A program made the translations under genes and the position numbers. A stretch of 64,000 nucleotides of DNA from Sequoia sempervirens (Eukaryota > Streptophyta > Pinopsida > Cupressales > Cupressaceae). The stretch lies in the NCBI GenBank assembly GCA_007258455.2, contig VDFB02187766.1, positions 142,268 through 206,267 of the forward strand, read 5' to 3'. Numbering within the stretch: the first letter of the stretch is position 1; every line of letters begins with the position of its first letter. The notes below the pieces were generated by a model. The model saw nothing but the letters and a program-made list of their open reading frames with translations, ran no database searches and had not been told where the DNA came from. Positions 21,600 to 33,616 of the stretch are shown one piece after another.

Positions 21600-23990
21600 T
21601 GATCTGACATGACCATTACGTACTGTACGTTTGGCGCCCCACGGATTAATAAATTACCTTTTCCCGCACTTAAAATGGAAGACGTCAAAACTGCCAGCAT
21701 TGCCTCCAGTTAGATTAAATTTACCAGCGTATAGTTTGAAAATGTTTTGATATTTATTATTAATTGTGGTCGCTATCTTTATTTAGATCAATTGCCAAAA
21801 AAAATTGATTGAAAAATTGATTTTTGTATTTTAATATTTTCTCTTTTTTAGAAAATAAGAAATTTGTTTGGTCAAAATCAATTGAGTTTTCAAAAGTAAG
21901 AATAATTTAAAACTTGTTACATTTCATATTTCGTATAATATTATATTATCAATTTTAAGAAGTAATCATGATATCATGGGAAACTCTAGTATATAAAAAA
22001 ATAAACAAGACAATAAAAATATTAATATAAATCATGAGTGCTAATTGTTATTTTAGCAATAGCGGTTAACATGATTATAATAATAGGAATAGTCTTAAAG
22101 GAAATATTAGTAGTTTATTTAAATAATGTTATCATTTTAAAGTATAAAAATTGATGGGATATCCCTAAAGATAATGTTGGCCAATGATCAGTTAACAATA
22201 GTGTAGTATTTTGTTCAAAATTAGATTTAATCTTAATAATAATATTATTCTTTTTTATTTAATGATAAAACAACTACATTGTAAAATATTCAACAACATT
22301 TAGATTTAATCTTAATAATGTTATTATTATTTCTTATTTAATGTTCAAACAACTATATTGTTGTTAAATATTCAATAACATTTACATAATGCATTTAAAA
22401 GGGATTAAGGAGGAGGTAATCTTGGAACCATTAATGGAAAGCACATAATTACCATTGAAGTAAAGATAGAGATTTTATCGCTTTAACTCTTTTAATAGCA
22501 TAAACATAGAAATAAAATAACTATGAGTAAAAATGGAGTTGGAAATTAATAACTATGAGTAAATATGGTGTTGAAAATTAGTAACTATGACATTAATATT
22601 AATACTAATTTTGATAAAATGAATTAATTTTAAATGGAGGGTTAACTCCATAATAATATTAATTACATCAAGGAAATGATAATAACATCATTAAGGAGAA
22701 TGAGGATATCATAAATGTTCAAATTGTGGAAATAATATTATTATTTCCCTTTGGAAAATAATTAGGAAAATATAAGCAAGGATCAAACAATAGTATTATT
22801 TTTCCTTTGAGCAATCAATGATGATAATTATTAAAGGATTTTATTGAATTTAATTAATAGAAATTTATGGTAATTAAATAATAATGTTAATCTTTAGGTA
22901 TGGGTGGTAATAGATTAGAGTGTGGCAAGTCTTTATATCGAGTCCAACCTAAAGTTAGAAACACTTGTGTTACATCTTAGGGTGTACGTCAAGGATATCC
23001 ACACACCCACTCTCATTATCCTTCCTCCTCCTTCTCGAACAGCACATCTGCAATGAAGTTGAATGAGGCACCAATTCAATGTGTATAGTTTACATCCCAT
23101 GCTAATGCATGGCTATCAACTATTAATGGTTTTCATGTCATGGTTTAAAATTTCAAAAGAAAAAATGGTTGTTTCTTTTCCCAATATGTAAAATGGAGTT
23201 TGAGCAATTGACTACATCAATGCCTTGTGGGATTTGACTATGCCACTGTTTCAATGCCTCATGGATTTTGAGCAATTGACTACATCAATTCCTTGTGGGA
23301 TTTGAATACGCCATTGTTTCTATATTTGAGAATTAATCCTTTATGAATAGCAAAGGAAGGGCTAACATCTTGAACACTGCATGGGTGAGGGCTCAGGAAT
23401 GTGTGTCATATTCCTTGGGTCAAACGGTCTTGGCCGAGAATCCAGAGGCACTAGATTTTTTCTTCCACGTAGGATGGATAATAAAGGCACCACTACGAAA
23501 CCCTAGCCAAAGCTATGTAGTTTCTTTATATTTAGCTATAGAGGTATTTTCTGGGGATTTAAGAAATTGAGCAATGTAGTTTAGTGGTAAGGTGGGTTTC
23601 ACTCTCTAGAAGTCTTCCCATCTCTGATTCCAAAGGCCCTATTTTGATTTTGGGTTACCTTGCGTGAATTACCCAAGTTACACGGGTTCTATTCTTATGA
23701 AACATGTGAGAAATTTTGAAATAGAAGATGGGTTAACCATGGAATAGTCTCTCTAAATCAAAAGGGGCACAACTTATGCATCCACTAACACAGTATTAAA
23801 TCTAACTCTAATAATAGACACCCCAATCCATACAAAATTATGGGTGTTACATGAATTGCATCCCTAAAATAAATATTTTTAGGACACATGCTTGTAAGGA
23901 GTCTATCAATATGGAGCATAAGATAATTCCTTAGTGATTCGGTTTAGGTTCTATCAAATAAACTAAAATATTCTTTTTTGTGTGATATAA
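21600..23990. other. AT-rich intergenic sequence, no gene recognised
   Basis: The stretch is dominated by A/T runs with several ATTATTATT and AATAATATT repeats. An open stretch at 23343-23570 has no recognisable domain and is not called. A short tRNA-like box pair at about 23573-23640 is noted in the findings. Confidence 0.5.
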
Positions 23991-24045
23991 ATATTGTTAA
24001 TAGTTTTCAACAAATGTATTACTCACTTTCATCATATTGTATATT

Positions 24046-24110
24046 TAGCCAATAGGCTATTACGTGGTGAACCCCACTAGGATCTCCTCCATTCTGACGT
24101 CGGTGTTTTC
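24046..24110. repeat. degenerate second copy of the TAGCC palindrome repeat
   Basis: TAGCCAATAGGCTA (24046-24059) is followed by ACGTGGTGAACCCCACTAGGAT.. and TCTGACG, aligning with 21428-21465. The hairpin arm is disrupted here. It sits about 0.7 kb upstream of BSP gene 1. Confidence 0.7.
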
Positions 24111-24539
24111 CTTTCTTGCTTTTCCCAGCGTTCTCACCGAATTAGCACATTCCCCAAAACAATAGTCGCGCACATTTCTTCTCCATGGATTTTGTTGCTA
24201 ATAAAAAATACCAAAGTATATCAGCCTATCAGCGTAAGCATTGGACCAATGAGGTGCAAGTGCTAGTCTTGTTAATAGGTGTGTTTCCATGTCAATTGTT
24301 CTCGAAGATTTTGATTTTTTAGCAAAATTTCGAAGACAATCACTTACACAGATTGCGTGTTTGAGTGGGAGTACTCGTGATTTGTTCTTAAAAATCACGC
24401 GGTATACGCGGAATCGTCGCGTAAAATGACGGTTTTGGCACTGAATTCTAACGTGGTCGTTAAAGGAGCTCAAACAATGGATGAGTGAGAGGCCTACATT
24501 CATCCTCTACTTCTGGCAATGATCCGTACAAAGCACGCA

Positions 24540-24630
24540 TTGACTGGACTCTCTAATGCCGGGGTTCGACGAAATACTTCGTATAAGACTCCATAAATGA
24601 CACGACATACGCGCCAAAGCTGTATATAAT
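24540..24630 (+). promoter_or_regulatory. BSP gene 1 proximal promoter: W-box and TATA box
   Basis: A TTGACT W-box core (WRKY site) is at 24540-24545 and a TATATAAT box at 24623-24630, 112-119 bases before the ATG. TATATAATCCCC.CCACTCCATT is preserved at the same place before gene 2. W-boxes fit pathogen- or stress-induced expression, but the short motif alone is weak evidence. Confidence 0.65.
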
Positions 24631-24741
24631 CCCCACCACTCCATTAGTTTTCGATAACAAAGATAAGCTGCCGATAAGTTATCAACTGTTTGCTTGGCGT
24701 GAGATAGAATTTCTGGTCGTGGGAAAATTTTTGGCTGGAGA

Positions 24742-25440
24742 ATGGCCTGTCGCTCTGGTGCAGTGCTCGGGTTAATAGCCCTGACGGCGATATTAATGGG
24801 CCACGCTACTGAAGCGGTGGATTTCAAATTCTCTAATAACGCGCAGGGAACCTCCGGCGGCAACAGATTCGATCAAGAGATCGGCCAGAGCGGAGCCCTT
24901 GAAATTATGGACTCATCCACTAAATTCATCTGGGACGCTTTCCAACAGCAATCGGCTGCAGATAGGAAGAATGTGCAGCAGGTTAGTCTCAGCGTGGAAA
25001 GCATGAACCGCCTGGACGTCGCTGCGACTACGAGTGGAGACCAAATTCGCCTCAATTCAGATTATGTAGCCAACTACGAAGGGGACGTCAAGGCAGAAAT
25101 TCGAGGAGTTTTGTACCACGAAATGACGCACGTGTGGCAGTGGAACGGCCAAAACAATGCTCCCGGTGGTCTCATTGAGGGTGTTGCAGATTATGTGCGC
25201 CTCACTGCAGGGTTGGCTCCTTCTCACTGGGTCAAGCCCGGCAGTGGAGACAAATGGGACCAGGGTTATGATGTAACTGCCTATTTCTTGCAGTACTGTG
25301 GCAGTGTTAGCTCTGGATTTGTGGCCAAGCTCAATGCCAAATTGGCTTCCGGATGGAACGTGGGATTCTTTAATGATCTCACTGGCAAATCTGTTGATCA
25401 GCTTTGGAGTGATTACAAGGCAAAGTATGCTTCTGCTTAA
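24742..25440 (+). CDS. basic secretory protein (PR-17/BSP family), putative secreted zincin-like protein, copy 1
   Basis: This intronless gene encodes 232 residues, the usual length for the plant BSP family (Pfam BSP, peptidase of plants and bacteria; related to tobacco NtPRp27 and barley PR-17). Residues 1-25 form a signal peptide (hydrophobic LGLIALTAILMG, likely cleavage after ATEA), so the product should be secreted to the apoplast. The core holds YHEMTH (HExxH at 126-130) followed by VWQW and then GLIEGVADYVRL (E146, D150), the putative metal-binding signature. The C-terminus has FFNDLTGKSVDQLWSDYK. The family is linked to defence; protease activity is suspected but poorly shown. The start is supported by the signal peptide and by alignment with gene 2. 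The codon use and lack of stops indicate a functional gene. It is the left member of a local pair. Confidence 0.95.
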   Translation: MACRSGAVLGLIALTAILMGHATEAVDFKFSNNAQGTSGGNRFDQEIGQSGALEIMDSSTKFIWDAFQQQSAADRKNVQQVSLSVESMNRLDVAATTSGDQIRLNSDYVANYEGDVKAEIRGVLYHEMTHVWQWNGQNNAPGGLIEGVADYVRLTAGLAPSHWVKPGSGDKWDQGYDVTAYFLQYCGSVSSGFVAKLNAKLASGWNVGFFNDLTGKSVDQLWSDYKAKYASA

Positions 25441-27280
25441 AGATCAATATTCTTAGCCTAAATTATGATCTACCTATTATATACCGAACTATGCTAAATA
25501 AGCGAACTGCAAACTGGAATTATAAATTAGTACCCACCTTAAAATAGCATCTAGAATGCATCCATCACTTAGTTCTATGAGCGCGTGTATTCTAGGAAAT
25601 GTAATGGTTGTCTTTGATTAGAAATTTAAGGGAATTTACAAATAAATTGTATTCTTTTTAAGTAATATAATTTTCATTAAAATATATTATTAAATTTTAC
25701 TTTAACAATATTTAATTAGTGATGTTTCAAATTATTTATAAATTATTTCTCAATAAATAAAATTGATCTGATTGTAATACTAATTTGAAATGACATAACA
25801 TATGTATATGATATGACAATAATTTTGGATAATAGCCTGTGTAAGTAGATATTTTTATAATGGATAAGCACATATCCATTTGTTGACTAGATGTTGCAAA
25901 ACATTTTTTTAATATTAAAAGATGTCACAACTTTCTACATTTGTTATATCTAAGCACATACAATTCTTTATGATATGGTAAGTTAAATGTTTATACTATT
26001 TTTTCACAAATTATTCTCCAATATTATAGAATAGTTCTTTTCTCTCAAGGTTGTTTACCTTGTCCAGTAGGTGGATAATTTGTGCACGTCTTGAAAATGG
26101 GTTTTGATTTGGCCAACATCATTTTAAACTTTTGCAATTGATATTGAGATTTTACTAAATGAGCTTGGAATTTTTCTCTTTTCAAATTTGATTATTTTCC
26201 TATGAATCAAAATATAATGTTACTAGAAATTAAAATAATAATGTGTAGCTATTAACTTTTTTTAGCTATTGTAATTAAGGAAGAATTTATATAAATTCTA
26301 GATAAGGACGTTAAATATTTTATTATATTGTTTTCAATTACTCATGTTTAGACTTATATAACACAGACATCCTGATTGATTATTTATGCTTTGACTTTTT
26401 CTTTGAACTGAGGATAAGTGAATGTATGAAACAAGGATTTTAAATTGTTGTGTGAAAGATTGTGTGATAAAATTAGCATTCATACATTTTCTATAAATAA
26501 AAATGTATTGTAGTCGAACCTCTTGTTTCTTTCTAATAATTTATTGTGTATTTTGTTTCATTATGGAATATTTATTAAAATAAATGAATGTTTTATACAA
26601 AACATTTTATGAATTTACCTCTAGACATAGTTGTAGATAGTTGATTATAGCATAAGGCCTTGTGATGCACATATAATGATTTCCCCTACCATGGATAGTG
26701 ATATTTGTTTATAGTTATCTTATGTTGTAGGTTGTATTGATATAGTTTTTGGTCTATTTGGTATCATGTTGGGCCATTTTAGTTATTAAAAATTATTGGG
26801 ATATGCGGGAAATTATGATGTCTAAGATATGATTAGGTATACTATAACTATGATATCTCTAAAAGATCCTATGACAAGACTAGCATAAATCTATAAAATT
26901 GTTGTAAAAATGACCTGTTAAATTTTTCTTAGTTAAAATTTATGCTATATTATTTTTCTAGTTGTTTATTATGCATAAATAGATTTTTCCATAAATACTT
27001 ATTTATAGAGTAAGTTTTATTAATCCAAAACTACTAGTAAAATAAAAATAAATAAATAAATGAAACAATACCTTAACATCATCTTCGCTTGAATGCCATG
27101 TCTATAATTATTATAGGAAACTATTCTTATAAATTCATAGAAAAGAAAGGGGAGGTGTTTATTTGAGAAGAGGACTATTAAGAAGGGTAGGCAGAAAAAG
27201 TATGTCCCCATTTATAGTAAGTCAAAATTCATTATTATGCAAGGATTTGATGGGGAGAAATATGTGATCATGTGTAACTT
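25441..27280. other. BSP gene 1 3' flank and AT-rich intergenic sequence
   Basis: The first ~110 bases resemble the 3' flank of gene 2 (shared TATGATCTACCTATTATA), marking the end of the duplicated block. A possible poly-A signal, AATAAA, lies at about 25643. Nothing else is recognisable. Confidence 0.55.
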
Positions 27281-27287
27281 TGACTTT

Positions 27288-27568
27288 TGTTGGAATGAAT
27301 AAATTAATTATAAGCCTCTTAGCACAAACTTTCCAAGTCACCTCATGTTGTCTCCAACTAGCCACCACCATCTTCAATTGCCCCACATTCACAGATGCTC
27401 TCTCACCTATCTACTATAAATATCATAGCCAACACTCTGCTATAGTGTCTAGAAAATTTATTGTGCATTTATCTATAAATCTCATAGATGAGCTTATATT
27501 TAGCAAAGCTCAAATTCAAATTTTTACTCTATTTTTGTGTATTTTCCTTTGTTACATGTTTTCTTTCA
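27288..27568 (+). repeat. isolated copia-type LTR with adjacent PBS
   Basis: The segment starts TGTTGGAATG and ends TTTCTTTCA. It is followed directly by TGGTATTAGAGCTGC at 27569, which matches the plant initiator-tRNA-Met primer site except for single changes. A TATA-like CTATAAATAT lies near 27414. A PPT-like TTGGGGGAG followed by TGTTGATG occurs only ~50 bases later (27624-27640), suggesting that nearly all of the interior was deleted. Confidence 0.55.
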
Positions 27569-27639
27569 TGGTATTAGAGCTGCTTGGTAGAATATCTTGA
27601 AGACCCTAGAGACTAGATGAATTTGGGGGAGTGTTGATG

Positions 27640-28147
27640 TTGAAGGCATTGCAGTTGCTAGTTGTACTCATAGTTGTGAAGATTTATAGAGAAATAAGTC
27701 AATGTCTGGTCATAGACAAAGATAGTGTAACCAATCAAAAGTAAGGTATCATTGCTATCGTAAATCAAAGACAAGTTAATGTTCATGGGTGCCAAGCTTT
27801 ATGGGAGATAATTTTTCGGACAAGATTGTTGTCAAAAGAAAATCGCTAAAGGAATAAGTCCATTGTATCTTTGAAGATCTTTTCATCACAAAAGGATATC
27901 AATCTACAACATTGCCAAAGAAGGGATTATGGATGAGGAAAATTATGCTTATCAAGAAGAAGATATCATATAGATTGAAAAGCCCATTGTATTCTCGAAG
28001 CAATAGCTATCGTCACTGAAGAAATGAAGAAGCCACCAATAAGGATGGTTGAATCAAGGGCAAGCAGCCAATTAGGAGTTTAAGTTGTCACTGTCAATGA
28101 AAAAGGAAGAAAGTGGAAATGAATTTAGAAAGGTAAATCACAGAGTT
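27640..28147. other. unidentified sequence left of copia G
   Basis: No credible coding sequence. Two loosely similar segments (..GTCCATTGTATCTTTGAAG near 27857 and ..CCCATTGTATTCTCGAAG near 27984) hint at an old tandem duplication. Confidence 0.4.
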
Positions 28148-28152
28148 TTAAG
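28148..28152. other. target-site duplication TTAAG of copia G, left copy
   Basis: TTAAG lies immediately outside the left LTR and recurs at 33612-33616 immediately outside the right LTR. A 5-bp duplication is the expected product of copia integration. Confidence 0.9.
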
Positions 28153-28754
28153 TGTGAAAATCCTATTGAAGTTACTGATTATTAATTTCCTATCTAATAT
28201 ATATTATTTGACTGTCAAAAATTAATTCATAACTTGAATATTGAAAACCAGTATTGCAAATGAGGATTTTTTTAAAACTTCATCAATTTAAGAGATACAT
28301 AAACTACTTGCCTCTTATTGGTAGAGCTCCAACAATATTTTTCTTTGGAAATTTTTCTCTCAATTTCTCTTGCTGAAATTCCTTTGCTGTTGTCCCCAAT
28401 GCTATCACTTCACCCTTGATATCACTACAAAACTATTTGCTAACATTGCAAATCTACTTGCTATCATTGCAAGTCTTTCTCAAGTGTGTGTTCTCCAAAT
28501 TCTTGTTGATCCCCTTTTATACTTTTCTCATTGAGAAACCAATGGCCATGATTTAATCTCAATCAATGGCTAAGATTAATTACACTCTAACAACCCTAAC
28601 TAAATAGATTCTAGGAGTCTGTAGAGGAATTAATTAATTAATTAATTAATTATCTAGACAACTAACTCCTTTCTAGAAGTCTCCCAAAAAATTAATTAAA
28701 TAATTAAATATTTCTTGGGAATGGAGATGCATGTCCAAGCTACAAAAATTAGCA
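28153..28754 (-). repeat. copia G 3' LTR
   Basis: It is 602 bases long, starting TGCTAATTTTTG and ending ..TTTTCACA on the minus strand. It is about 110 bases shorter than its partner, the deletion lying around 28240. It contains an (ATTA) run at about 28629-28655. Confidence 0.9.
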
Positions 28755-28768
28755 CTCCCTCTTAGCAA
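28755..28768 (-). other. copia G polypurine tract
   Basis: On the minus strand AAGAGGGAG directly precedes the LTR start TGCTAATTT. Confidence 0.8.
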
Positions 28769-28799
28769 GGAAGGTGTTTTGCATGCCACCCAACTTATT

Positions 28800-29953
28800 T
28801 ATGAAGAAGATGAATTTTTCCTTCCCCAATGCCTTTGTTAAAATGTCTGCTACTTGTTGATTTGTATGTATATACTATAGTTGAATAACCCCTCACTGTA
28901 CAAAATCCCTAATGAAATGATACTTGATGTCTATATGCTTAGACCTATCATGAAACACCAGATTCTCAGATAATTTGATGCAACTCTGATTGTCGTAGTG
29001 TCTCACTATAGTCTCAACCCTCTAACCAAACAAGACCACTAGAAAATTTTGAAGCTATATCACCTCACACGTCGCCATGCTAGCTACCTTATATTCAAAC
29101 TCTATAGAACTCAAATCTACAAACTTTTGCTTCCTACTATATCAAGAGACAACTCCAGATCCCAAGCTAAAGCAACACCCTAAAGTGCTTTTCCTATCTA
29201 TTTGACTTCCTTCCCAATCTACATCAGTATAACCTATCAACCATATATCATCACCTCAAGCATATTCAATCCTATACTCGATTGTACCACACAAATACCA
29301 CAACACATGCTTTGTTGTTTTCCAATACACTCTCTTCAACTCAACCATGAACTGACTAAGAGAGTTTAGTGCAAAGGATATAGTTGGCTTGGTGTTGAGA
29401 AAATACATGAGAGATCCAACCAACTACCTATATAAGGTGGTGTCTACATCCTTCTCCCTGGATGTGTCTACCTTCTTCCAATTTGTGATCATGGGTGTAG
29501 ACATGGCTCTACAATCCTCCATCTTGAACCTTCTCAAGATTTCAATGTAGTATTTCCCTTGTCCAAGGAAAATATCTCCATGCCTAGAAAGTAGTGCATA
29601 AGCCTCAAATCCTTCATCTCAAACTTTGCTACAAGGTCCCTTTTGCACTCCTCTATGAGCTCTAGTGAACCTGTTAAAAACAAGTCATCCACATAGAGAA
29701 CAAGAATGAGAACCTCACCCCCAACCACCAAGTAGTAGAGGTTAGCATCCATTTCACTCTTCACAAAGCCCATTCCCTGTAAGTATTTATTAATGCACTC
29801 ATACCACACCTCGGGAGGCTGCTTGAGTCCATACAAAGCTCTCTTCAATCTACACATGTGGGCTTCACTACTGTGTGCTACAAATCTCTCTAGTTGTTTC
29901 ATGTATACCTCCTCTTTCAATTCACCATTGAGAAATGTCATCTTGACATCCAT
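28800..29953 (-). pseudogene. copia G reverse transcriptase and RNase H
   Basis: The RT part at 29534-29953 is open and shows MDVKMTFLNGELKEEVYM, LKRALYGLKQPPE and LYVDDLFLTG with an intact YVDD catalytic box. The RNase H part at 28840-29160 is frameshifted but readable, with SKKQK-like, SSIEFEYKVASMATCE and DRSKHIDIKYHFIRD. It belongs to the Ty1/copia RVT_2 family. Stops separate it from the integrase. Confidence 0.9.
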
Positions 29954-30298
29954 CTAATGGATCTTCCATCCCATTTGTGTTGAAAGTGAGATCATGGCTC
30001 GTATAGAAGTATGTCTGGCCACTGGAGAAAAATGTCTCATCATAGTTTATTCCCTCCTTCTAAGAGAACCCCTTGGCCACAAACCTTTCCTTGTATTTCT
30101 CAATGCTACCATTTGCACTGTGCATGATCTTATAGATCCAACATGATCCAACCACTACCTTATCTATTGCACTAGGCACAACCTCCAACACATTGTTCTA
30201 CACTATTGAGGTATATTCCTCAACCATCACATCTTGCCACACCTGTTGTTGTGTAGCCTCCTAATAGCTAGAAGGTTCACTATCTACCAACTAATTTA

Positions 30299-31525
30299 CT
30301 AATGCCATATAGTCATTATACCTGGTTGGTTGTATCTGTTGTCTACTACTTGTCCTAGGAGCTCTGAAAAACGCTTGAGTATCCTTATGTGATTGTTGGT
30401 TCTCGCTATGAATTGTAGATGATGAAATATCAACCTTGATGTCTTCCTAATGCATCTCCTAGATTTGTTGCATATGTTGCTCCAAACTTTGTGAACTCTC
30501 AGCACTTGAGCCTGTGCTTGTACTAGTAATTGTACTCAAGCTTCACTACCCCTAATCCAGTTGGATGATCCTTGGAGCTTCTACTAGCTCCTCACTCTAC
30601 TCATTTGTTGGAAAATCCCTAGACCTTCTAAATGCCTTGTCCTCCATGAACTTGAAATATCACCTAACTATAATCCTCTTGGCCTTTGGAATAAATATCT
30701 GATATGCCTTTGAGGTTCCACTATACCCAATAAAGTACCCTCTCTCTACAGTCTGGTCTAACTTGGAATGTGTCGGCCCTGGAATGTGACGATATGCAAA
30801 ACTCTGAAATATCTTGAAGTGGTTAACATTTGGCTTCCTCTGTGAGAATTCCTCCTCTGGTGTCATCTTGCCCAATACCCTATGTGGAACCCTATTATGT
30901 ATATAAACTATTGTATTACATGCCTCTACCCATAAGTAACATGGTGTACCCTAGTCATACAACATAGCCCTTGCTACCGCTGATATAGACTGATTCTTCC
31001 TCTTAGCAACCCCATTTTGTTGCGGGTTGTAAGGAACAATCCACTCTCTCTTGATTCCTTCCCTAGTATAGAACTCCTGGAACTTTTTCCCTTTATACTC
31101 GCCTCCATTGTCTAACAGAAGAACCTTTATCTTCTTGCCTATCGAATTCTCCACAAGAGTTTTAACTCTTGGAAGCAACTGAAAGCCTCATCCTTGGTCT
31201 TCAAGAAGTATATCCAGGTCTTCCTGGAGAAATCATCAATAAAAGTAACAAAGTACTCATATCCTCTAACATATTTCATTGAAATTGGTCCCCATATGTC
31301 TGAATGTACAAGATCAAGAACACCATTGGATCTAGTGTCACTCCTGGGAAAAGCTTCTTTTGCAAACCTCCCCAATACACATCCCTTACATACATCATTA
31401 TGGTTTGTGCTCACCTCTGGAACACCTATCACTATCTCATGATGTAATTTAAGCACTCCATGAAGTATATGGCTCATCCTCCTATGCCATAGCTCTCCTT
31501 GATCTCTAGAATTACTACTGCTCAT
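30299..31525 (-). pseudogene. copia G integrase
   Basis: The N-terminal zinc-binding part (LWHRRMSHI..CKGCVLGRF) and core at 31139-31525 hold DLVHSDIWGP and TFIDDFSRKTWIY. The frame shifts into 30951-31178, with LLLDNGGEYKG and PYNPQQNGVAKRKN. The third catalytic residue, normally Glu in NGVAERKN, is Lys. 30660-30875 (FQSFAYRHIPGP, GYFIGYSGTSKAYQI) is the downstream block. With the Glu-to-Lys change the enzyme would be inactive even without the frameshifts. Confidence 0.9.
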
Positions 31526-31645
31526 TAGTGCCTTATGATTATCAAACTACAACCTGTAAAGCTGCTCGATCCTAACTCCAATAGCTATGGGTGATTTCCA
31601 ATCCTTATGCTTGATTAACACATTCACCCCTCTAAAGAGTACATT

Positions 31646-31900
31646 TTAACCTTTATCCTTAAGGACAGATATGAAAATCAGATTTATACCCAAGCTTGGC
31701 ACATGCAACACATCATGAATGGGAATCATCTTGCCATTCTCCTTTTGAAATAGAATAGTCCCTTTCCATAATGGACTGAGTTTGGACATGTTCCCCATAT
31801 AAATTTGTATTTTTATGTCCTCCTCCTTATAATTGGAGAAGTAATATCTAACTCTTGTCATATGAAAAGATGCTGCCCCACTATCTATATACCAAACACC
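31646..31900 (-). pseudogene. copia G protease region
   Basis: Minus-strand reading gives WYIDSGAASFHMTR with the D-S-G active site, just upstream of the open part at 31646-31861 that ends VPSLGINLIFISVLKDKG. A stop lies upstream of the WYID stretch. This is a copia aspartic protease. Confidence 0.85.
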
Positions 31901-32086
31901 CTATGAAGTTGAGCTAACCATACAAGCTATGAGTGTAAACTCATTCTCCATTCTACTAGAGAGCTCATCTTCATTTTTTGAAGTTGTCGTCTTCTTCTTG
32001 CCTTTCTTTTCATTCTTCTTCCTTTGCGGGAAATCGCTGGCATAGTGGCCAAACTCGTGACAACCATAACACTTGATCTTAGACAA
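31901..32086 (-). pseudogene. copia G gag zinc knuckle
   Basis: CYGCHEFGHYASDFPQRKK fits C-x2-C-x4-H-x4-C except that the last Cys is Phe. A Lys-rich tail follows. Confidence 0.85.
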
Positions 32087-32335
32087 GTCCTTCTCACTTT
32101 ATGGATTTGATCCTTTACTAGACCCCCTCTTCACTTTCCCTTTTCCTGCTAGGGTAACGTTTTCCTATTCTGCCTCACTTTTCTGACTCTTACTGTTGGT
32201 TCCACTGACAAGACTTAGTCTAAGCTCCGCTTGATTGAAGTCACTCCATAGTCGATCCCAACTCAGTAAGGTGTCTCATCCATTGATAACTTGAATACAA
32301 AAATTCCATTGCTTAGTAAACCCATTTAGGGTTAT

Positions 32336-32779
32336 TCATACTAGCTCGTCATCATCTAGTTTATCTCTAATAGCTTCCAACTCATCCTTGACAATTCTGA
32401 GTCTTGTGAGGTAACTTGTAACGTCTTCTCCCTTGTTCATCCAGGTATTCCTCAAATTTTCTCTAAGAATTAGCTTCATGTTAGTGGTAGCATTCTGGTA
32501 TAGATTCAGAATGGCATCCCACATATTCTTCATTGTATTTAACTCTATGAGAAGTGGAACAATATGATCCTTGACACCATCAAGAATCAACCTTCTCACA
32601 TTGACATCTTCCTTCTTATATGCTAAGAGCTATTTTGGATCTATAGGTACAACTATAACACTGGTCACATATTCCTTGATACCATTCTCCTCTAGCAATA
32701 AAGAAATTTTGGCTTTCTAGAAATTAATATTCAAGGCTCCATCCAATCTCTCTTGATCTCTTAAACCTACTAAGGCCAT
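32336..32779 (-). pseudogene. copia G gag
   Basis: The start is the ATG at 32779 (MALVGLRDQERLDG..), followed by LLLEENGIKEYV. A stop at about 32620 breaks it from the main part at 32336-32599 (RRLILDGVKDHIVPLLIEL, LRENLRNTWMNKGEDV), which is the copia UBN2-type gag domain. Confidence 0.85.
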
Positions 32780-32885
32780 CTCAAAAGATAAAATAATAAT
32801 AATAAAAATATGAAGAGGTAGGACTGGGTTTTATAAACCCTCAATTTTTCCTTCTTGTGCTGAGCCTTTACTGCCCTTAGATCAA

Positions 32886-32896
32886 CTCTGATACCA
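32886..32896 (-). other. copia G primer-binding site (initiator tRNA-Met)
   Basis: Minus strand TGGTATCAGAG lies immediately downstream of the 5' LTR end. It is the standard plant initiator-tRNA-Met complement. Confidence 0.93.
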
Positions 32897-33611
32897 TGTG
32901 AAAATTCTATTGTAGTTACTAACTACTAATCTCCTATCTAATATATATTATTTGGTTGTCAAAAATTAATTCACAACAAATATTAAAAAATAACACTAGT
33001 GCAACTTCACAAATAAAAACCACAAGAATAGAGAAGAAAACATGCAAAATAATAAACACAATATTTTTGGACAAATTCTCCCTGGAAAAACCTCGAAGGG
33101 AAAACCAGTACTACAGATGAAGAATTTTATTAAACTTCAACAAATTAAGAGATACATAAATTTCTCGCCTCTTACTGGCAGAGCTCTGACAATATTCTTC
33201 TCTAGAAATTCTTCCCTCAATTTCTCCTACTAAAATTTCTCTATTGTTGTCCCTAACACTATCACTATGCCCTTTCTATCACTGCAAAACTATTTTCTAA
33301 CACTTCACATCCACTTGCTATCATTGCAAGTCTTTCTCAAGTGTGTCTTCTCCAAATGCCCATTAATCCCCTTTTATCCTTTTCTCATTGAAAAACCAAT
33401 GACCATGGTTTAATCTCAATCAATGGCTAAGATTAATTAGACTCTAACAACCCTAACTAATTGGATTCTGGAAGTCTCTAGAGGAATCAATTAATTAAAT
33501 AAATAATTATCTAGACAACTAACTCCTTTCTAGAAGTCTCTAGAAAAATTAATTAAATAAATAAATATTTCTTGGGAATGGAGACACCTATCCAAGCTAA
33601 AAAAATTAGCA
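32897..33611 (-). repeat. copia G 5' LTR
   Basis: It is 715 bases long and colinear with 28153-28754, with the segment around 32970-33080 present only here. The right target duplication TTAAG follows at 33612-33616. Confidence 0.9.
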
Positions 33612-33616
33612 TTAAG

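Larger units (their letters stand above)
28153..33611 (-). mobile_element. copia element G: structurally complete, coding-dead
   Basis: A 5.46-kb minus-strand Ty1/copia element with both LTRs, TG..CA ends, the TTAAG target duplication, an initiator-tRNA-Met PBS and a PPT. Coding order on the minus strand is gag (from 32779), CCHC, protease, integrase, RT, RNase H. Every domain carries stops or frameshifts. A rough comparison of LTR ends shows about 10% difference, so the insertion is old. It lies between the two BSP genes and contributes about a quarter of the distance separating them. Confidence 0.93.

Noticed and set aside
24507..25055. Minus-strand open frames opposite BSP gene 1
   Set aside because: Shadows of the strongly coding plus-strand gene; no independent support.
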